NCBI RefSeq assembly: GCF_000025325.1
Contig: NC_013743.1
Span: 2,480,001-2,544,000 of the forward strand
Reading direction: 5' to 3'
Source: Haloterrigena turkmenica DSM 5511
Lineage (GTDB): Archaea; Halobacteriota; Halobacteria; Halobacteriales; Natrialbaceae
Length of the DNA stretch: 64,000 nt
Shown: in pieces, positions 44,371 to 52,488 of the stretch
How the letters are laid out: each line of letters begins with the position of its first letter
Numbering within the stretch: position 1 is the stretch's first letter
Notes under the pieces: model-generated
What the model was told of the DNA's origin: nothing
What the model saw: the letters and a program-made list of their open reading frames with translations, nothing else
The model's database searches: none
Program-made: the position numbers and the translations under genes

Positions 44371-45813
44371 ATGACGCTATTCGGGACTGCCGGGATCCGC
44401 GGTCCAGTCGAGGAGATCACCCCGTCGCTGGCGCTTTCCGTCGCGCAGGCCGCCGGCGAGCCGGGGGCGACGTTCGTCGTCGGCCGGGACGGCCGGGAAA
44501 CCGGGCCCGCGCTCGCCGCCGCCGTCGAAGCCGGTCTCGAGAGCGCCGGCGCGGATGTCTACCGTCTCGGACAGGTGCCGACGCCCGCGCTGGCGTTCGC
44601 CTCGCAGGGCCGACGGGGCGTGATGCTCACCGCGAGCCACAACCCGCCCGCGGACAACGGGATCAAGCTCTTCGCCGACGGCGTCGAATACGACCGCGAG
44701 GCCGAACGGAAAATCGAGGACCGGCTCGCGGACGGCACCTCGCCCGCGGTCGCCGACTGGGACGAGTGGGGTCGGTCGGCCGAACTCGAGATCCTCGATC
44801 AGTATCGCGACGCCGTCATCGATTTCGTCCGCGGCCGCTTCGTTGATTCAGGAGATGAGATCTCGTCTCCGGGTCCGCTCGCCGGACTCTCGATCGCCGT
44901 CGACTGCGGCAACGGCATGGCGTCGCTCGCGACCCCGCAGGTACTCGAGCGGCTGGGGGCCGACGTCGTCGCGGTCAACGCCACCGTCGACGGTCACTTC
45001 GTCGCCCGCGAGAGCAAACCGACGCCCGAGACGCTCACGGAGTTCACCGACTTCCTCGCGGGGAGCGAGCGATCGCCCGCCTCGGAACAGCGGGGCGCCA
45101 CCGCCGCGAGGGCCGACCAGTTCGACCTCGGGCTGGCCCACGACGGCGACGCCGACCGGCTGGTCGTTCTCGGCCCCGACGGCGACGTGATCCACGAGGA
45201 CACGATCCTCGCCGTCGTCGCCGCCCACTACACCGAGATGAGCGACGCCGACGACCCCGTCGTCGTCACCACGCCCAACGCCTCGGCCCGGATCGACGAG
45301 CGGGTTCGCGAGGCCGGCGGCCGCGTCGAACGCGTTCGCCTCGGCGCGCTCCACGAGGGGATCGCACGGGAGCGAGCCGAGGGAGGTCCGGACACCGAGA
45401 TCGTCTTCGCCGCCGAGCCCTGGAAACACATCCACACCGCCTTCGGCGGCTGGATCGACGGCGTCGCCAGCGCCGCCGTCGTCGCCGCACTGATCGCCGA
45501 CGCCGGCGATACGGCGACCCTTCGCGACCCCGTCACCGAACGGCCCTACCGGAAGGTCAGCGTCGACTGTCCCGACGACGCCAAGACCGACGCGATGGCC
45601 GCCCTCGAGTCCGACCTCCCCGACGCCTTCCCCGACGCCGCGGTCGACACGGACTACGGCGTCCGCCTCGAGTTCGAGGACGCCTCCTGGATCCTCGTCC
45701 GCCCCAGCGGGACCGAACCCTACGTGCGCCTCTACGCCGAGAGCGACGCCGTGGACGAACTGGTCGCCGAGGCGCGCGAAGTCATCAAATCGGCCGTCGC
45801 TGCCTCGCGGTGA
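44371..45813 (+). CDS. Phosphohexomutase (phosphoglucosamine/phosphomannomutase family)
   Basis: The 480-residue four-domain enzyme starts MTLFGTAGIRGPVEEI. It has the phosphoserine loop MLTASHNPPADNGIK (Ser89), the metal loop AHDGDADRLVV, the sugar loop FAAEPWKH (in place of GGEQSGH) and the phosphate loop RPSGTEPYVRLY. The GlmM/ManB/PGM specificity depends on the sugar loop, and here it is divergent, so the substrate is uncertain. It is followed after 48 bases by cytidine deaminase. Confidence 0.87.
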   Translation: MTLFGTAGIRGPVEEITPSLALSVAQAAGEPGATFVVGRDGRETGPALAAAVEAGLESAGADVYRLGQVPTPALAFASQGRRGVMLTASHNPPADNGIKLFADGVEYDREAERKIEDRLADGTSPAVADWDEWGRSAELEILDQYRDAVIDFVRGRFVDSGDEISSPGPLAGLSIAVDCGNGMASLATPQVLERLGADVVAVNATVDGHFVARESKPTPETLTEFTDFLAGSERSPASEQRGATAARADQFDLGLAHDGDADRLVVLGPDGDVIHEDTILAVVAAHYTEMSDADDPVVVTTPNASARIDERVREAGGRVERVRLGALHEGIARERAEGGPDTEIVFAAEPWKHIHTAFGGWIDGVASAAVVAALIADAGDTATLRDPVTERPYRKVSVDCPDDAKTDAMAALESDLPDAFPDAAVDTDYGVRLEFEDASWILVRPSGTEPYVRLYAESDAVDELVAEAREVIKSAVAASR

Positions 45814-45861
45814 CGGTGGTCGAGAGGGACCTTTTTCCGTCCGCTCGAATCAGTACCGGTC

Positions 45862-46260
45862 ATGACCGACTCCGACTTGCTCGAGGCCGCCCGCACCGTT
45901 CAGGACTCCGCTCACGTCCCCTACTCCGAGTACCCCGTCGGCGCCGCGCTCGAGACCGCCGACGGCGAGGTCTTCGTCGGCTGTAACCTCGAAAATGCTA
46001 ACTTCAGTAACAGCCTCCACGCCGAGGAGGTCGCCGTCGCCGAGGCGGTCAAAAAGGGCCATCGCGACTTTGCGCGACTCGCGGTCAGTTCCGGCCGCCG
46101 CGACGGCGTCACGCCTTGCGGGATGTGCCGCCAGACCCTCGCCGAGTTCTGCGACGACGATCTGGTCGTCATCTGCGACGAGGGCGAGGATGCGGAGCCA
46201 AGCGAGTACACGCTCGGCGAACTGCTGCCGAACACGATCACCGAGGAGATGCTCGAGTGA
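45862..46260 (+). CDS. cdd: Cytidine deaminase
   Basis: The 132-residue enzyme converts cytidine to uridine. Its zinc site is HAEE (His53, Glu55 as the proton shuttle) plus PCGMC (Cys86, Cys89), with the nucleoside-binding CNLENANF segment. His replaces the more common first Cys (CAE), which puts it in the two-cysteine form of the fold. TATA-like CTTTTTCC lies ~28 bases upstream. It pairs functionally with uridine phosphorylase at 48264. Confidence 0.92.
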   Translation: MTDSDLLEAARTVQDSAHVPYSEYPVGAALETADGEVFVGCNLENANFSNSLHAEEVAVAEAVKKGHRDFARLAVSSGRRDGVTPCGMCRQTLAEFCDDDLVVICDEGEDAEPSEYTLGELLPNTITEEMLE

Positions 46261-46280
46261 CGCGTCGTCGCCGTCCCGGG

Positions 46281-47597
46281 TCACCCCTTTTCGACGTAGT
46301 AGACGACCACCTCCGCGCGGTTGGACCCGACGAGCGGTCCGGTCGGTAACGGAATCGCCGACTCGGCCCGGATGCTCCCTCGAGAGCGGATATCGTCGTC
46401 GATCAGCGGCGGTTCGGTGCCGACGGGATGGGCGACTCGAACCACGACGCGTTCCGGCTGTCGGAGCGGGACCGGATCGTCGTACTCGACCGAGACGTCG
46501 ATGAGCGAGAGGTCGTCGTACTGGGGCGACTGGACGACGGCTTCCACGTCCTCGTGGACCTCCTCCTCGTACACTCCGGTCCGGTAGGTGTCGTAGGTCA
46601 CGACCCCGAGAAACACCGAGAGGACGACGATGGTGACGGCGAGCGCGACGGCGCGCTTTTCCGTCGCGACGCGGGCCTCGTCCTGCTGGAACCAGTCGTC
46701 CGGCCGATACCCCTTGTGCCAGAGGACGGCGAGACTGGTGATGTTGATCGTGAGGATGTTGACGAGGACGAGGAGGCCCGCGGCGATGGCGACCGACGGT
46801 AAGCCCCACGCGATACCGATGCCGACGACGCCGAGGGGCGGAACGAGCGCCGCGGCGATCATGACGCCGACGAGGGCGGCCGACGTGCCCGCGGTGAGCG
46901 TCCACGCGCCCGCCACCCCGGCGCCGATCGCGATAGCTAGCGAGAGCAAGTCCGGAGTCAACCGGCCCTGAACCTCCGATATCTCGAAGATGTCGAGCAT
47001 CGGCGAGACGAGCCCGGTCGTCCGGATGGCGAACGCGAAGGCGGCGGCGGTGACGACGCTGACACCGAGTCCGATCGCCTGCAGCTTGATGCCGCGCCGG
47101 AACAGCGCGCGGTCGTTGATGACCGTGCCGACGCTCGCGCCGAGCGCCGGGCCGATCAGCGGGGCGATCACCATCGACCCGACGACGACCGCCGGCGAAT
47201 CGAGCAACAGGCCGGCGGTCGCGACGACCACGCTCATGATCGTCATGACGAGGTACGTATTGAATCTGGGCGTGAGATCCTTCGCCTGGGCCTGTAGCTC
47301 CTCGCGGGAGATGCGCCCGGTGTTCTGCGCGTATCGTTGCTCGAGCTCCTCGTACTGCTCCGAGACGACGGTCTCCGCCTCAACGATCACGGTGTAGGAG
47401 TCATCGTCGAGGCCCGTGTCTCGGAGGTCGTCGAGAACCGATTCGACCGCCGGTGCCGGCAACGGGAACGTGATGACGACCGAGGGGTCCTCGCGACTCT
47501 GCTCCTCGACGAGGGTGTAATCGAGTCCCTCTCCGTCGAGCAGCTCCTCGACGGCCTCGCGCTTCTGTTTCGGAATCAGAATCTCCACGAGCCGCAT
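46281..47597 (-). CDS. DUF389 (TIGR00341-like) membrane protein, second paralogue
   Basis: The 438-residue protein shares the plan of 27521-28816: an N-terminal regulatory domain (MRLVEILIPKQKREAVEELLDGEGLDYTLVEE), the region EELQAQAKDLTPRFNTY, and about eight to ten spans with GLLLDSPAVVVGSMVIAPL. A ~70-residue C-terminal alpha/beta region (LIDVSVEYDDPVPLRQPERVVVRV) completes it. Having two divergent copies ~19 kb apart suggests an old duplication. Function unknown. Confidence 0.85.
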   Translation of the reverse strand: MRLVEILIPKQKREAVEELLDGEGLDYTLVEEQSREDPSVVITFPLPAPAVESVLDDLRDTGLDDDSYTVIVEAETVVSEQYEELEQRYAQNTGRISREELQAQAKDLTPRFNTYLVMTIMSVVVATAGLLLDSPAVVVGSMVIAPLIGPALGASVGTVINDRALFRRGIKLQAIGLGVSVVTAAAFAFAIRTTGLVSPMLDIFEISEVQGRLTPDLLSLAIAIGAGVAGAWTLTAGTSAALVGVMIAAALVPPLGVVGIGIAWGLPSVAIAAGLLVLVNILTINITSLAVLWHKGYRPDDWFQQDEARVATEKRAVALAVTIVVLSVFLGVVTYDTYRTGVYEEEVHEDVEAVVQSPQYDDLSLIDVSVEYDDPVPLRQPERVVVRVAHPVGTEPPLIDDDIRSRGSIRAESAIPLPTGPLVGSNRAEVVVYYVEKG

Positions 47598-47695
47598 GGG
47601 CTCACGTCCACAATACCGTGGATAAACGTTGGACCTGACGTCGAGTCACGTCGGCGGAAACCGTCGCGAGTCCCGACTCCGCGTCGGCGGTCCGG

Positions 47696-48205
47696 TCACG
47701 GCGAGCGCTCCGACAGCACCTCGCGGAGAACCGTCCGGTGACACCGCTTCTTCTCGGTGTTCTCGTAACAGACCAGCGCCAGCGACTCGCCCTCGGCCAA
47801 GCGCGACTCGAGATCCTCGAGCGCGGCCTGCGCGTCGGCCGATTCCTCGAGATGCTCTCGATACGCCTCCTCGAACTCGACCTCGTCCCACGCGGCGTTG
47901 TGGGCGCCCTCTTCGCAGAGCCCCCGCATCTTCATGTCCTCCTCGCGCTGGCGGAACGACTCGAGCAGGTCCGTCGGTGGCCCCAGTTCGGGCCGATTCT
48001 CGTCGACGGCACCGTGGAACCACCGCGTCGGCTGTCGAACGACGCCGACGCGGGTCGTCTCCGGCGGCAGGTCGACCAGTTCGTGCTGGATCGCGGCGAC
48101 GTAGGTGTCGGTGAGCGTTCCGGTGTCTCCGTCAGCGCCCTCGTCCCCGACGACATCGCCGCTCTCGTCGACCTCCGCGGTCTCGTGTTCGTCTGCGTCG
48201 GCCAT
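47696..48205 (-). CDS. DUF488 family protein
   Basis: The 169-residue protein has an acidic N-terminal tail of ~30 residues. A DUF488-like domain follows, with VGVVRQPTRWFHG, a central charged helical region and the C-terminal signature ALVCYENTEKKRCHRTVL. In this family Cys and His of the C-terminal motif are conserved. No activity is established. It is divergent from uridine phosphorylase, with one shared TATA element between them. Confidence 0.8.
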   Translation of the reverse strand: MADADEHETAEVDESGDVVGDEGADGDTGTLTDTYVAAIQHELVDLPPETTRVGVVRQPTRWFHGAVDENRPELGPPTDLLESFRQREEDMKMRGLCEEGAHNAAWDEVEFEEAYREHLEESADAQAALEDLESRLAEGESLALVCYENTEKKRCHRTVLREVLSERSP

Positions 48206-48229
48206 ACGCTCGCTACGGGCGCCCTGCAG

Positions 48230-48236
48230 TTATATA
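48230..48236. promoter_or_regulatory. Shared bidirectional TATA element
   Basis: TTATATA sits in the 58-base gap between divergent ATGs at 48205 (minus) and 48264 (plus). Its centre is ~28 bases from one and ~31 from the other, the usual spacing for a leaderless start in both directions. There is no second AT-rich element in the gap. Confidence 0.65.
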
Positions 48237-48263
48237 CCGCGCCGCCTCGAATCGCCGGACCGA

Positions 48264-49100
48264 ATGACCGACGACATCGACGTGAGCGACAGCGAAGACC
48301 CGAACGCCGACGTCCAGTACCACCTCGAGGTCGGTCCCGAGGACGTGGCCGACACCGTTCTCCTACCGGGGAACCCCGAGCGCCTCGAGAAGATCGTCGC
48401 CTTCTGGGACGACCACGAGATCGCCGCACATCACCGGGAGTACCGGACCGCGACGGGAACGTACGAGGAGACGCCGATCTCGGTCACGTCGACGGGGATC
48501 GGCAGCCCCTCCGCGGCTATCGCCGTCGAGGAACTCGCTCGAGTCGGTTGTGACACCTTCGTTCGGGTCGGCTCCTGCGGGGCGATCCAGCCCGAGATGG
48601 ACGTCGGCGACCTCGTCATCACGACGGGCGCGGTCCGCCAGGAGGGGACCAGCGGCGAGTACGTCCGCGAGGACTACCCCGCGACGGCCGATGGGGAGGT
48701 CGTCAGCGCCCTCGTCGCCGCGGCGGAGCGGCTGGGCTACGACTACCACACCGGCGTCACGATGAGCGCCGACTCCTTCTACGCGGGGCAAGGCCGCCCC
48801 GGCTTCGAGGGATTCGAGGCCGCGGGCTCCGAGACCCTCGTCGAGGACCTCACGGAGGCGAACGTGAAAAACATCGAGATGGAGGCCAGCGCGATCCTGA
48901 CGCTGGCGAACCTCTACGGCCTCCGCGCGGGCGCGGTCTGTACCGTCTACGCCAACCGCGAGACCGGTGAGTTCCGCACGGAGGGGGAGTCTCGAGCCGC
49001 CGAGACCGCGACGCTCGCGACGCACCTGCTGGCGGAGATGGACCGCGTCAAACGCGAGGCCGGCGCCGATCGGTGGCACGCGGGGCTCTCGCTCGAGTGA
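48264..49100 (+). CDS. udp: Uridine phosphorylase
   Basis: The 278-residue enzyme splits uridine to uracil and ribose 1-phosphate, part of nucleoside salvage with cdd. Motifs are VADTVLLPGNPERLEKIV, VTSTGIGSPSAAIAVEELA, FVRVGSCGAI and NIEMEASAILTLANLYG, which holds the ribose-binding Glu/Met. ATG 48264 was chosen although the frame is open from 48105: it follows the shared TATA by ~30 bases, and the residues before it do not fit the family. Confidence 0.92.
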   Translation: MTDDIDVSDSEDPNADVQYHLEVGPEDVADTVLLPGNPERLEKIVAFWDDHEIAAHHREYRTATGTYEETPISVTSTGIGSPSAAIAVEELARVGCDTFVRVGSCGAIQPEMDVGDLVITTGAVRQEGTSGEYVREDYPATADGEVVSALVAAAERLGYDYHTGVTMSADSFYAGQGRPGFEGFEAAGSETLVEDLTEANVKNIEMEASAILTLANLYGLRAGAVCTVYANRETGEFRTEGESRAAETATLATHLLAEMDRVKREAGADRWHAGLSLE

Positions 49101-49154
49101 GGAGACGCTCGCCGCTCTCGATGAATGTCACAAAAACGGCCGTACTGTGCGATA

Positions 49155-49922
49155 TCAGTCCCGCATTCGGACGATCCCGTTCTCGAAGACCTTCCGGTTG
49201 GGGACGATGTACTCCTCCGAGTCGTCCTCGATCTTCGTGACGAAGAGGTCGACCTCCTGGACGATCCCCGTTTGATCGCCGATCCGGATCTCGTCGCCGA
49301 TCCCGTAGGGCTGGTTGAGCAGCAGGTAGATCCCCGCCGCGCTCGAGACGAGGAAGTCCTTGAAGGCGACAGTGCCGACGATGACGATGCCGACGGCGTA
49401 CACTGTCAGCAAGATTAGCAGGGCGACGACGTGGACGCCGACCTGCCCGAGCGCGATGATCAGCGTCACGTAGAGGACGCTGTACTTGACGAGCTTCGGG
49501 ATCACGGAGACCTCGGGGAGCTTGACGCCCCGGAGGTACTCGCTGACGACCAGTTCGGCCTTGTCGGCGATGATGAAGCCGATGATGAGCACGAGGACGG
49601 CGATGAACAGCTGCGGGATGAAACTCGTCACCCGGAGCCAGAACGCCTCCGTGTCGAGCAACTGCGCGATGTGGATCGCCGTCAACACGGCGATGCCGTA
49701 GATGAACCACGAACTCAGTCTGGCGACGATCTCGACCGTCGAGGTGCCGATCGACTGGGCGGTCCGCTCGAACGGCGTCCCCTCGACGGCCTCCGGGACG
49801 CCCGACGCCTGCAGGAGTTCCTCGTTGAGCCGCCCGACCAGATAGCCGACGACGAGGCCGAGCGCCAGCACCGCCGCGGCTATCACGGCCGGTTCGTCGA
49901 TGAGCGTCTGCCACTCTACCAT
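49155..49922 (-). CDS. MscS-type mechanosensitive channel
   Basis: The 255-residue membrane protein has about four spans, then an MscS-type pore and beta domain: VGTVAFKDFLVSSAAGIYLLLNQPYGIGDEIRIGDQTGIVQEVDLF. YIVPNRKVFENGIVRMRD follows. It releases solutes on osmotic downshock. The start codon is one base after the stop of the diadenylate cyclase gene, so the two are almost certainly one operon. That implies c-di-AMP control or sensing. The C-terminal cage domain is short or missing compared with E. coli MscS. Confidence 0.9.
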   Translation of the reverse strand: MVEWQTLIDEPAVIAAAVLALGLVVGYLVGRLNEELLQASGVPEAVEGTPFERTAQSIGTSTVEIVARLSSWFIYGIAVLTAIHIAQLLDTEAFWLRVTSFIPQLFIAVLVLIIGFIIADKAELVVSEYLRGVKLPEVSVIPKLVKYSVLYVTLIIALGQVGVHVVALLILLTVYAVGIVIVGTVAFKDFLVSSAAGIYLLLNQPYGIGDEIRIGDQTGIVQEVDLFVTKIEDDSEEYIVPNRKVFENGIVRMRD

Positions 49923-49923
49923 A

Positions 49924-50736
49924 TCAGTACGCCTCCGGATCGACCTCCAAGATGAGCTCGCCGGCCTTGAACGCCCGGACGAGCCCATCGCTTTCCGAGA
50001 GCACGATCGTGATCGCGTTCGTATCCCGCGTGATCGCGCCCCCGGCCATGTGTCGCGCGCCCAATCCCTTCGGAATGTCGACACCTTCCGCGGACGGCTC
50101 GAGGTAGCGGTACGCCGAGACGATCTTGCCCGCGTCGGAGATGACGAACGCGCCGTCGAGCCGCGAGAACTCCTTGAGCATCACGTTCACGATCGGATCG
50201 CCGACGTGGACGTGGGACTTCTCGAAGGGGTTGTACGACAGCGGGCGGGACTTGTTCATCACCTTGCCCGCGTCGCCGACGACGAACAGCGCGCCGACAG
50301 GTTTCCCCTTCTGGCCCTTCTTGCCGAGTTCGATCGCCAACTCGAGCACGGCCTTGATCACCTCCGGCTCCGCGCGGGACTTGACGAACAGGTCGTAGAT
50401 GCCCGTGTGCGTCTCGGCGTCGGCGCGGACCCGGGAGACCGTATCGATCTCGTCGCCGTAGAGACTCGTCGCACAGACCAACTGGTCACCGTCCTCGATG
50501 AGGTCCTGTTCGATGGCGCCCTCGAGACCGAACTTGATCCGCTCTTTGATGTCGTCGAACGCGAGGGGAAGTTCGACGAAGATGTCGGCGTTGACGGGGT
50601 TTTCCGTCCCGACGACGATGACGTCGAGGTCGTCGACGTCCGCGAAGCGTTCGTAGTACGAGCCGCTCGGCGAGAAGAGAAGGATGGCGTCGATGCTCGC
50701 ATAAAGATCCCCGAACACGTCGTCTAACCCGGCCAT
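49924..50736 (-). CDS. dacZ: Diadenylate cyclase DacZ (c-di-AMP synthesis)
   Basis: The 270-residue protein makes c-di-AMP from two ATP. Its C-terminal DAC domain (~120-270) has the DGA motif (LDGAFVISDAG, ~193-203) and KGLGARHMAGG, where RHM replaces the classic RHR, as in archaeal DacZ. The N-terminal 110 residues form an alpha/beta pyruvate-kinase-like domain typical of archaeal DacZ. TATA-like CTTATTCG lies ~28 bases before ATG 50736. In Haloferax DacZ is essential and c-di-AMP affects osmotic balance, which fits the linked mscS gene. Confidence 0.93.
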   Translation of the reverse strand: MAGLDDVFGDLYASIDAILLFSPSGSYYERFADVDDLDVIVVGTENPVNADIFVELPLAFDDIKERIKFGLEGAIEQDLIEDGDQLVCATSLYGDEIDTVSRVRADAETHTGIYDLFVKSRAEPEVIKAVLELAIELGKKGQKGKPVGALFVVGDAGKVMNKSRPLSYNPFEKSHVHVGDPIVNVMLKEFSRLDGAFVISDAGKIVSAYRYLEPSAEGVDIPKGLGARHMAGGAITRDTNAITIVLSESDGLVRAFKAGELILEVDPEAY

Positions 50737-51086
50737 TGCTCGTATAAGTTGCTCCCGCGCGAATAAGCGTTGTGGACCGTCTGACGCGCGTCTGTCGCTT
50801 CTCTCTCGGTTCGACCGGATTCAAAATACCCACACCGCGTTCCGGCGCGCGATCCGCGCCCGAACGGCAATCCCGTCATTCGACGGTGTGCCGCGTCGTT
50901 GGTCCGATTCTCAACCAGTGGAAGCCCGCTCTGGACGACGCCCAAACCGTTCTCGAACCGCCATCGGTGGGACGGTTCCGCCGACTCCTCGAGCGAGCCG
51001 CCGTCGGGCCGGTCGGTCGTCAGCGTCGACGGCTGCTACTCGCAGACTCGAGTCACCGCGTCGAGTCGCCGCTCGAGCCGAGCGGC
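50737..51086. other. 350-base gap with no supported gene
   Basis: Apart from the dacZ promoter at its left end, I see nothing convincing. The open frames here are short, basic and low in halophilic amino-acid bias. The sequence is GC-rich without a clear repeat. Confidence 0.6.
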
Positions 51087-51323
51087 TCACTCGGTAAGCG
51101 GCAGGATGACCCCGAAGATCCACACCGAAAAGAAGCCGATGATGAGGCCGCCGCCTTCCGCGAAGGTGAACAGCGTGTGTTCCCACGCCGGCAGCTGTCC
51201 GACGAACGCGTGGCCGAGCAACTCGCCGGCGGCGCCCAGCACCAGGAGTCCCAGGCCGAGCAGGAAGCCGCCCTTCGTGAGGGTCGGGTAATCGAGATCA
51301 CCGTATCGTCCCGTACGGGTCAT
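51087..51323 (-). CDS. Small two-span membrane protein
   Basis: The 78-residue protein starts MTRTGRYGDLDYPTLTKGG. It has two hydrophobic helices (~18-38 and ~52-74) joined by HAFVGQLPAWEHTLFTFAEGG and ends VILPLTE. Proteins of this pattern recur in haloarchaea. ATG 51323 is favoured over 51338 because TATA-like ATAATAATTCC lies ~25-30 bases upstream. Function unknown. Confidence 0.72.
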   Translation of the reverse strand: MTRTGRYGDLDYPTLTKGGFLLGLGLLVLGAAGELLGHAFVGQLPAWEHTLFTFAEGGGLIIGFFSVWIFGVILPLTE

Positions 51324-51389
51324 ATACGACACAGACACGCGAGGAATTATTATCGCTTCGGAACCTGAAGGCGATCGGTTGGTTTTTGT

Positions 51390-51429
51390 GGACTATCGCC
51401 CAGGACTCGGGACTATCGCCCGGGACTTG
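51390..51429. repeat. 20-bp tandem duplication (18/20 identical)
   Basis: GGACTATCGCCCAGGACTCG (51390-51409) is followed directly by the same sequence with two changes, A to G and C to T (51410-51429). It is intergenic. Confidence 0.85.
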
Positions 51430-51494
51430 AGGTCGTCTTTCGCCTCGAGTGATTGCGACGGCTCGAGTGGGACCCGAGTGTTTGTAAATCAGGG

Positions 51495-51579
51495 GCACGG
51501 GACCGGATTCGAACAACGCGAAGACGTGCTCGCTCGCGGCTTCGTCGCTCGCTGCGCGCGTCTTCCTCGTTCGAATCCG
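51495..51579. repeat. tRNA-Leu-derived hairpin
   Basis: Bases 51495-51514 repeat the 3' end of the adjacent tRNA-Leu (51620-51639) with one mismatch in 20. The last 11 bases (CGGATTCGAAC, 51504-51514) pair perfectly with 51569-51579. An inner seven-base pair set (GAAGACG 51520-51526 with CGTCTTC 51559-51565) extends the stem. Confidence 0.7.
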
Positions 51580-51586
51580 CTGGCTA

Positions 51587-51620
51587 CATTTTCCGCTCAC
51601 GACGTTGTTCGCGGAAAATG
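51587..51620. terminator. Hairpin abutting the tRNA-Leu 3' end
   Basis: CATTTTCCGC (51587-51596) pairs perfectly with GCGGAAAATG (51611-51620) around a 14-base loop. On the tRNA's strand it follows the mature 3' end directly, with T-rich and A-rich arms, so it could end transcription or mark processing. Confidence 0.45.
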
Positions 51621-51703
51621 CGCGGGACCGGATTCGAACCGGCGGACCCCTACGGGACAGCGTCCTAAGCGCTGCGCCGTTGGCCTAGCTTGGCTACCCG
51701 CGC
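51619..51703 (-). tRNA. tRNA-Leu (anticodon UAG)
   Basis: The 85-base minus-strand sequence folds as a class II tRNA. It has a seven-pair acceptor stem GCGCGGG/CCCGCGC with discriminator A and a D arm with AGCCAAGCTAGGCCAACGGC-type Leu features. The anticodon stem CAGCG/CGCTG encloses loop CTTAGGA with anticodon TAG, then comes a long variable arm, and the T arm has GTTCGAATC. CCA is not encoded. Its 3' end is copied ~105 bases downstream. Confidence 0.95.
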
Positions 51704-51749
51704 GCACCCCCAGCTTTTCACGAATCGAGTAAGTACCTGTCGATACACG

Positions 51750-51923
51750 CTACCGCTGTTTCACTGGCTCCTCGGGTGACCAGTCCGGCGGCACGATAAA
51801 CGTCACGTGCTCCGAATCCCGAAGCTGGTGCAGTTCCGCCGCTTGTTCGGCCAGCGATCGATCCCGGTACGGCATCTCGAGGCCGCAGCCGGTACAGACG
51901 AGCTTGCAGGTTGGCTCTTTCAT
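51750..51923 (-). CDS. Small zinc-knuckle protein
   Basis: The 57-residue protein reads MKEPTCKLVCTGCGLEMPYRDRS, then AEQAAELHQLRDSEHVTFIVPPDW. It has three close cysteines (C-X3-C-X2-C) and a later His, a possible zinc site. Codon use is haloarchaeal. It lies just upstream of tRNA-Leu on the same strand (47 bases). Below the usual length limit for gene finding, so easy to miss. Confidence 0.6.
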   Translation of the reverse strand: MKEPTCKLVCTGCGLEMPYRDRSLAEQAAELHQLRDSEHVTFIVPPDWSPEEPVKQR

Positions 51924-52179
51924 AGACGGGACGCAGCCGTGCAGGAGCCGGACGAGCGTCTATTGTGAGAGACGAAGACAACCCGGTTTAGTAGTCGTGT
52001 CCTAGCGAACGTATCAGTGAACAACCAATTAGGCAACTCGTTCGTATCTGAACGTTGCCCAGCGTAGCACCGGATTGGACGGTCCGTTCGGTGCTATTTC
52101 GAATCAGTCGTCCGAATATGTGATCGTTTCCTGACTGATCGGCCCTACCTTTATGCGCGCTGGGCCGATAGCCGGGTGC

Positions 52180-52488
52180 ATGCACAGCGCTCGGGATCGA
52201 ATCGAGTACGAACCGTGGCTCGAAGAACTCGAGCAGATCGCCGATCGGCTGGAGCTCTCGACGGAAGCGCGGTCGTGTGCAGTGGATCTCTTCCTGACCG
52301 ACGTTCCCGAGGACGATCGGTCGAAGCGAGCCGTCCTCGCGGCCAGCGTCTACGCCGGCTCGCTCGTCGCCGGCGAGGGCCGAACGCAGGGCACTGTCGC
52401 TGACGCCGCGGACGTTTCACGGCTCTCGATCCAGTCTCGCTGGAAGGACCTCCTCGAAACCGCAGGCCTCGAGCCGCCGCGGTGGTAA
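52180..52488 (+). CDS. One-repeat TFB-like (cyclin-fold) protein
   Basis: The 102-residue protein matches one cyclin repeat of TFB. It has LEQIADRLELSTEARSCAVDLFL, KRAVLAASVYAGSLVAGEGRTQGTVADAADVS and a final helix LSIQSRWKDLLETAGLE, which corresponds to the BRE-recognition helix. It has no zinc ribbon, B-reader or second repeat. ATG 52180 follows TATA-like CTTTATG by ~27 bases. It may bind DNA or act as a regulator or competitor of TFB; that is inference. Confidence 0.82.
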   Translation: MHSARDRIEYEPWLEELEQIADRLELSTEARSCAVDLFLTDVPEDDRSKRAVLAASVYAGSLVAGEGRTQGTVADAADVSRLSIQSRWKDLLETAGLEPPRW

